DNA from: Lentinula raphanica
Taxonomy: Eukaryota > Basidiomycota > Agaricomycetes > Agaricales > Omphalotaceae
NCBI GenBank assembly: GCA_027919835.1
Contig: JANVFP010000019.1
Location: 682,001-746,000, forward strand
Direction: 5' to 3'
Length of the DNA stretch: 64,000 nucleotides
The notes beneath the pieces were generated by a model. It was given only the letters and a program-made list of their open reading frames with translations. It had not been told where the DNA came from and searched no databases. The translations under genes were made by a program, and so were the position numbers. Shown here piece by piece: positions 59,211 through 64,000 of the stretch; the stretch's first letter is position 1, and each line of letters opens with the position of its first letter.

Positions 59211-62200
59211 CTGCATAGACGGTACACTCAACGGACAACGAAGCTGAGCTTCGATGACTTCATCTCAAACTCCTTCCCAGTAGTAACAGGTGGCGAAGAT
59301 CAAGGAGACCCTTTTGCAGCGGTAGGCTATATTTTGTAAGCAGCAAAGCTAATGGAACTCTTCGGGAAGGCGGCCAAGGAACAAGGACTAGGCTTTATGG
59401 ATGATGTTGCAGGCATAACATGGGCCAACTCCTTTGAAGATGCACACCAAGGGCTATAGGCAGGAACCTCATCAAGCCAGTGACACATGCACAGTTTCTG
59501 GGAGTACAGATGGACAGTTCACTCAAATGGAGAGAACAACAAGCTACCATGGTAAAGAAAGGGCAAGATTGGCTAACCCAATTCCGCCAGCTAGCCCGTT
59601 CCAAAGACGGGATGGCAGCAAGCCACATCCAACAGCTGTACAAGGCAAAGGCACTTCCACAAATCCTATATGCTGCAGATGTAGTTCTGGTCCCAAGTTC
59701 AAGAAAGAAGGTGAGTAATGTAGGAATTACACGGAAACTAACATCCCTTCAGAAACAAGTGGCACGACTAATCACGGGTGCCATGAGCACTACAGCTACC
59801 GACATCGTTGACATACATGCAGCTCTGCTGCCTATGTCCCTAGAAATTGAACGACATTGCCAAAGGGCAGCAACCCGGCTTACAACATTACCAGCAGACC
59901 ACCCTCTCGCAGACCACATCAAGAAAGCTGCCAGATATTCACGACGATCTCGACACTTCTCACCCCTGCACGGTCTCATGGGCACATTCGGGCTCAAACC
60001 AGCGCTCATGGAAACCAAGAAAGCAGTCCGACATCAGGAAAATACCCCATAGCCTTGAGTCAGAATGAGTCAACCCTAGTGGCATAGGTTGCCTTAAGGC
60101 AGTCAAGTCAACCAATTCACTTGAGTGGCTTGAGCCAAGGTTCAGATTTTTCCCATCCTCAAGTTAACCTGAAGTTAACCTGAGTTGACTTGAACCACCT
60201 GAGTTTCTTTCAAAGCAACTTAAGTTTATATCAAGTTCAGCAAGTAAACTCAGGACATCATGAAGATATTGGTATCAGCACATAAGGACATTTTATTTTT
60301 TAAATTTATGACAGGAATATATAGGTATAGTGACTGGAGCAGTAACAGTAAAGACTCAAGCAGTGTAAGAAACAGTACCCTATGATAGCTCCAAAATGAG
60401 CGGACAAGTACTTTGACGCCCAGAGAGTAACATAAGCTTGCTGACCATATAACTTTTAGTAAGAAAAAAGCATGAAAAATTAGCTGATTATTTTACAAGG
60501 GCATCTATATTGAGTGCAGGTTGATATATCTATTGATAACAGTTTGAGTTTTGAGGAAACTCAAAAGATTGTCAGTGAGCAAAACAAAAATGTTGCTCGT
60601 AGATATAAAAGGAAACAGCAATGCCAGAGGCAACAAAAAAGTTGGTTCACATGACCTGCACATGATTTATTACTATGTTGTTGCTTTTCTGCATATCTTG
60701 TCTTCATCTCATTCATTATTAAAGATCTTAGGTGCATCTTGAAGCCCTGAAAGAGGGCTATTTATTTTATTTACTTGCATTTCATCAGCTAATATCATCA
60801 TGTTATTATTGCCTGTTCATATTTTCCAATGGCAAGCACCTGTTTTATACATACTTTGTCTAAATCTCATTCAATATTAAACATTCTGGGGATGTTGTGA
60901 GACTCTCAAATAAAGCTTTCAGATGTATCTCTTTGTATTTCATAAAAAATCCTTGTTATACTTATTGATTGCAGTTAGCACCTCACTTTTCTATATATTT
61001 TGTTTTGTTTTTATTCAATTCTGGGTTTCTTGGGAGCGTTCTGAAGCTCCTGAATAAGGCTTTTAAACATATTCATTGGCACTTCATCAAAGGATCTCAC
61101 TATCCAGTTATTGCTTGTTTATTATTATCTATAATGAGCACCTTGTTTTTTAAATATCTCATTGTATTCTGATCTGATTCTAAGTGTCCTGGAGGCGTTT
61201 TTAAGTCCTCAAATGAGGCCTACATAATATGCATTTATACTTCATCAAAAGATCTTGATTTTACCATCACTGACTGCTCACCATTATTCACAGCTAATAC
61301 TTCACAAAGTTTCTGCAAATCTTGTTTTATTTCTATTTATCTATAAGCATCCTTGAGGCATTTTGAGGCCTTCAAATATAGCTTGCAAATATACTTATTT
61401 AGCCTTTATCAAGTAATGGAATTTGTAGATGTACTCACTTGCACCCTACCATAATTTATAAATATCATTGTCTCACTATAAGTACATATTATACTTTGTG
61501 ATATTTCAAGCAAACTGAATCTTACCAGGCTAACTTCAGTAGGGGCAAATGCTCCAAGTTCTCTCAAGTTCTCTCAAGTTCTCTCAAGTTACTGAAGTTG
61601 TCTTGAGTAACCTGAGTAGCCTGAGTATAAGTTTATACCTGAGTTAACTTGAAGTTACTTTGAGGCCAAAGGCTTTTTCCTGATGGATACGAGGCCAATT
61701 GGGATCTGGGGCTCATCATCAATATTTATGAGAATGACACAGATGCGTTATTAGCCCTACAGAATGACGAAGCTGAAATACAGGTTTTTACAGATGGATC
61801 GGGATCCCAGAAAGGGATAGGAGCTGCAGCAGTCCTCTATAGAGGAGGCGAGGAACAGAAAGCACTACAATACCGGCTAGGACATGAAGACGACCACGAG
61901 GTGTATGAGGCCGAGTGTGTAGGGATGATAATGGGTCTGCACATGGCAGCCCAGGAGGAAGACATCACCCGACTCTCCATCTGGGCAGACAGTACGGCAG
62001 CCATCACTGCAACCAACACTCCAAAAACTGGCTTGGCACACTACATCCTAGACATGTTCCATGACCTACTCAACGACCTACGACAAGTACACCCTGTCAT
62101 CCCAGTCACAATCTCATGGGTCCTGGGACACAAGGGAGTAGAAGGGAATGAACGAGCAGACCAGGAGGCGAAGAGGGCAGCCACCACTAGATCCAGCCCA

Positions 62201-62330
62201 GAGCAAACACTACCGACGAAGCTGCGAGGTGCCCTCCCTCGTAGCCGTACGGCAGCAGTTCAAGTGTTTCAGCAGTGTAGAAGAGAGGAAAGGTCCTGGG
62301 ATGGTCTTCTCAGATAGCGAGGTCATGCCG
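59211..62330 (+). pseudogene. LINE (non-LTR) retrotransposon fragment: RT end and RNase H
   Basis: 5'-truncated ORF2 remnant. The first piece reads SFDDFISNSFPVVTGGDQGD-like reverse transcriptase sequence and then GFMDDVAGITWANSF, the catalytic double Asp. Stop codons at about 59337 and 59458 break it. The connector follows (FLGVQMDSSLKW; LYKAKALPQILYAADVVLV). CATCAGG copy g interrupts at 60032. After it the frame resumes with a type I RNase H: FTDGSGSQKGIGAAAVLY, YEAECVGMIMGL, SIWADSTAAI and LGHKGVEGNERADQEAKRA, giving all four acidic positions. The last frame ends at 62317. RT plus RNase H fits fungal Tad-like or I-like LINEs. No poly-A or target duplicate is visible, so the 3' end is approximate. 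Confidence 0.88.
60032..61685. mobile_element. CATCAGG-family TIR element, copy g (1654 bp)
   Basis: CATCAGGAAAATACCCCATAG and, inverted, CATCAGGAAAAAGCCTTTGG. Target duplicate GA (60030-60031, 61686-61687). It lacks the C6 subterminal motif of the small copies. Its ends have ACTTGAG / CTCAAGTT words repeated. The AT-rich interior has diverged repeats of about 150 bp (each with CTTCATCA... and a ...GAGGC.TT... piece) but no transposase I can recognise. Confidence 0.8.
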
Positions 62331-62797
62331 TTACAGTGAGTAGCCGTAGAAAGGTTCCAGATGTTTGGTAGATTAGAAAGAAAAGTTAGAGTGTATAGAA
62401 ATAGAGTGTTGAAGAATGAAGTTTAATGGACAGTCTCGTCCACGTTGGCAATCACAACAAAGATTTGACTTAAGCTTTGAGTTTCTTTGATATGAGGGTA
62501 GAAAAATAGATATTGATTCATCAGTACACAAAGATATAGAGGACTCCTTGTCATGTATGGAGTCCGAGGCGGAAAGTTAGGATAGGAGATACAAGTACAG
62601 TTTAGATATTTGAGACCAATGAATGTGAATATAGAAAGAAATTGGAAGTATCAAGGTCGGATGCGATGGAAGGGAAGACAGCAACGGGTACGACCGATGG
62701 AGCTAAAGGTCCGCAGGAGGCGTCAAAGGTAGATTCCAACCCAAGGGCATCCAGCCCTACCACAGTGCACCCAACAAAAGTGAGTTCGTCCTCGAAC
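62331..62797. other. Unassigned sequence
   Basis: No gene or repeat family I can support; GA-rich on the plus strand. May include the tail of the LINE. Confidence 0.4.
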
Positions 62798-63736
62798 TCA
62801 GATATAGTCGTGAATAACTACTCCAGGGGAGGAGATGTATGCTTCACTGTAATACTTCAGTACCTTGCCACCATATGCAAGCTGTAAGGCCAGGTTGAGA
62901 AGATCGTTGACCAATAGCTTGAAGTCCGAGAAAACAATTTTCAATCGTTGTTGGTTATTGTGGAAAAAATCGGAGTCGCTGAGGTCGAGGTAGTTCAGTA
63001 GACCCATACGAAATGCGAGTGATTTAGTGAGGCCGTCGACGATGCGAACTCGATGAGCATTTTTGATTTCAAGAAGAGTATCAATAGGTTGTTGAGTTAA
63101 GGCATAGAAATTGACGTCGGTATGCTTCATCTTGTGTGTCCATAGATATTTAGACCGACTTCGAGGGTGAATGATGGGTCTCTTGCATTCCCAAAGACAC
63201 AGCAACCCTCACTTATGATCCATGACGAGTTGGTTGCAACACTCCATGAAATACTGATAGTTGAAAGGGTACGAAGAAGCCCTGGCTTTGATATAACGAT
63301 GAGGAACAATGCTTTCCGAGACGCCAAAGTAGAGCTTGGAGAACGTCAGGAATGGGTCTCTTACCCACACGGCAACGAACTTGTTATGCTGATCTAAAAC
63401 AATGATAGGCCTCGCGAACCAGATTTCTGCTCGAGAGAATGAAGGAATATTGGAAATATGATCTGGCGTGAGAGAATGGTTATGTCGCGATTGCCATGGG
63501 GCAAAGAAAAAAGGATTGTCATAGTGTAGGTCTGAGTTGAAGATGCTAGCGTCCTGCACACCTGATTATTTGCGAACGTTAGAGAATTGGAAGTTATATA
63601 GTCCCAATCTGTTTTGGTGTACGGGGCAAGTGGGTGGACATTTATAGAAGCCTATAAGGCGTTCCTTCGTTGCCCAGGGGACAAATCCAGGTAATGGCAA
63701 AGAATGACCAGTGCAAAGATAGGTCAATTTGTCCAT
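62798..63736 (-). pseudogene. Unrecognised fungal gene, probable multi-exon or decayed
   Basis: Three minus-strand open pieces follow each other in different frames: 63736-63590 (MDKLTYLCTGHSLPLPGFVP), 63559-63209 (DPHYDN-like then SFSRAEIWFARPIIVLDQHNK) and 63205-62798 (LTKSLAFRMGLLNYLDLSDS). An acceptor-like AATAATCAG at about 63565 could join the first two. The pieces look like real protein but I know no family; whether introns or frameshifts separate them is open. Confidence 0.35.
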
Positions 63737-64000
63737 GAGGGAGGAAAGAAAGACGAAGCTAGTCAAGATATTGAGACAAAATATTATAATGTACAATTTG
63801 ATAATGAGGACTCTCCTAGAGAAGTCCGTTCGCAATCCAAAAGGATATCGCGACGGACACCTTAGACTCCGGATTTGTGATAGTGGAATCAAGGTGCGTC
63901 AGTATCTTGAGAGACGATCGTAATGTCTGATTATCTGGTCGGAAGAAGAAGAAGAGTCGAAGATGTCGGATATTGACTCGTCCACGCATGACTGCTCCTG
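63737..64000. other. Window edge, nothing identified
   Basis: AT-rich upstream sequence of the preceding gene fragment; no supported feature. Confidence 0.4.

Overview
This window looks like a repeat-packed accessory or heterochromatic region from a filamentous fungus, most likely a basidiomycete (Agaricomycete). The genes that can be assembled are split by many 46-64 nt introns with GTRNGT donors and TACTAAC-like branch sites. The mobile-element families present (Ty3/Gypsy chromoviruses, intron-rich hAT elements, an 'integrase core domain' DDE transposase, alpha-kinases, a LINE with RNase H) suit that group. I see no ordinary housekeeping gene, rRNA, tRNA or CRISPR array.

The background is one satellite, about a third of the window: a monomer of about 155 bp with a shorter variant of about 143 bp. 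It occupies 1-5645, 10460-11860, 15391-20365, 22791-26164, 46779-49589 and 54776-58874. Everything else is inserted into it or into another insertion. In order: Gypsy1 (5646-10459, identical 538-bp LTRs, TSD ACTTC, internally deleted, with an extra spliced gene before its 3' LTR); hAT1 (11861-15390, TSD CACACAAC, transposase on the minus strand, probably decayed); a 5'-truncated Copia element (20366-22790); Gypsy2 (26165-46778, minus strand), a matryoshka; hAT2 (49590-54775, TSD GCTCCCAT, apparently intact transposase plus a second coiled-coil gene); and a LINE fragment (about 59211-62330).

Gypsy2 holds the most interesting material. Its 5' LTR is split by a 4434-bp TIR element (42317-46750, TSD AGGACAGT) with two intact, convergent, intron-containing genes: a 513-aa DDE transposase and a 541-aa alpha-kinase. 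Its 3' part carries an intact 516-aa coiled-coil gene antisense to gag-pol, and a giant foldback element (27253-33026) with 1.7-kb arms full of the palindrome GGTAGCTACC. That foldback has itself taken two small TIR elements, and a second foldback that contains a SINE-like insert.

A further family of seven TIR elements (CATCAGGAAAA...TTTTCCTGATG) is scattered through satellite, Copia, Gypsy and LINE DNA. Each copy has a 2-bp target duplication of varying sequence, and removing a copy rejoins the host reading frame wherever it interrupts coding DNA.

The common theme is mobile elements carrying extra genes: Gypsy1 (186-aa protein), Gypsy2 (antisense coiled coil), the DDE element (alpha-kinase) and hAT2 (coiled coil). 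The last 1.7 kb (62331-64000) holds only fragments of an unrecognised gene.
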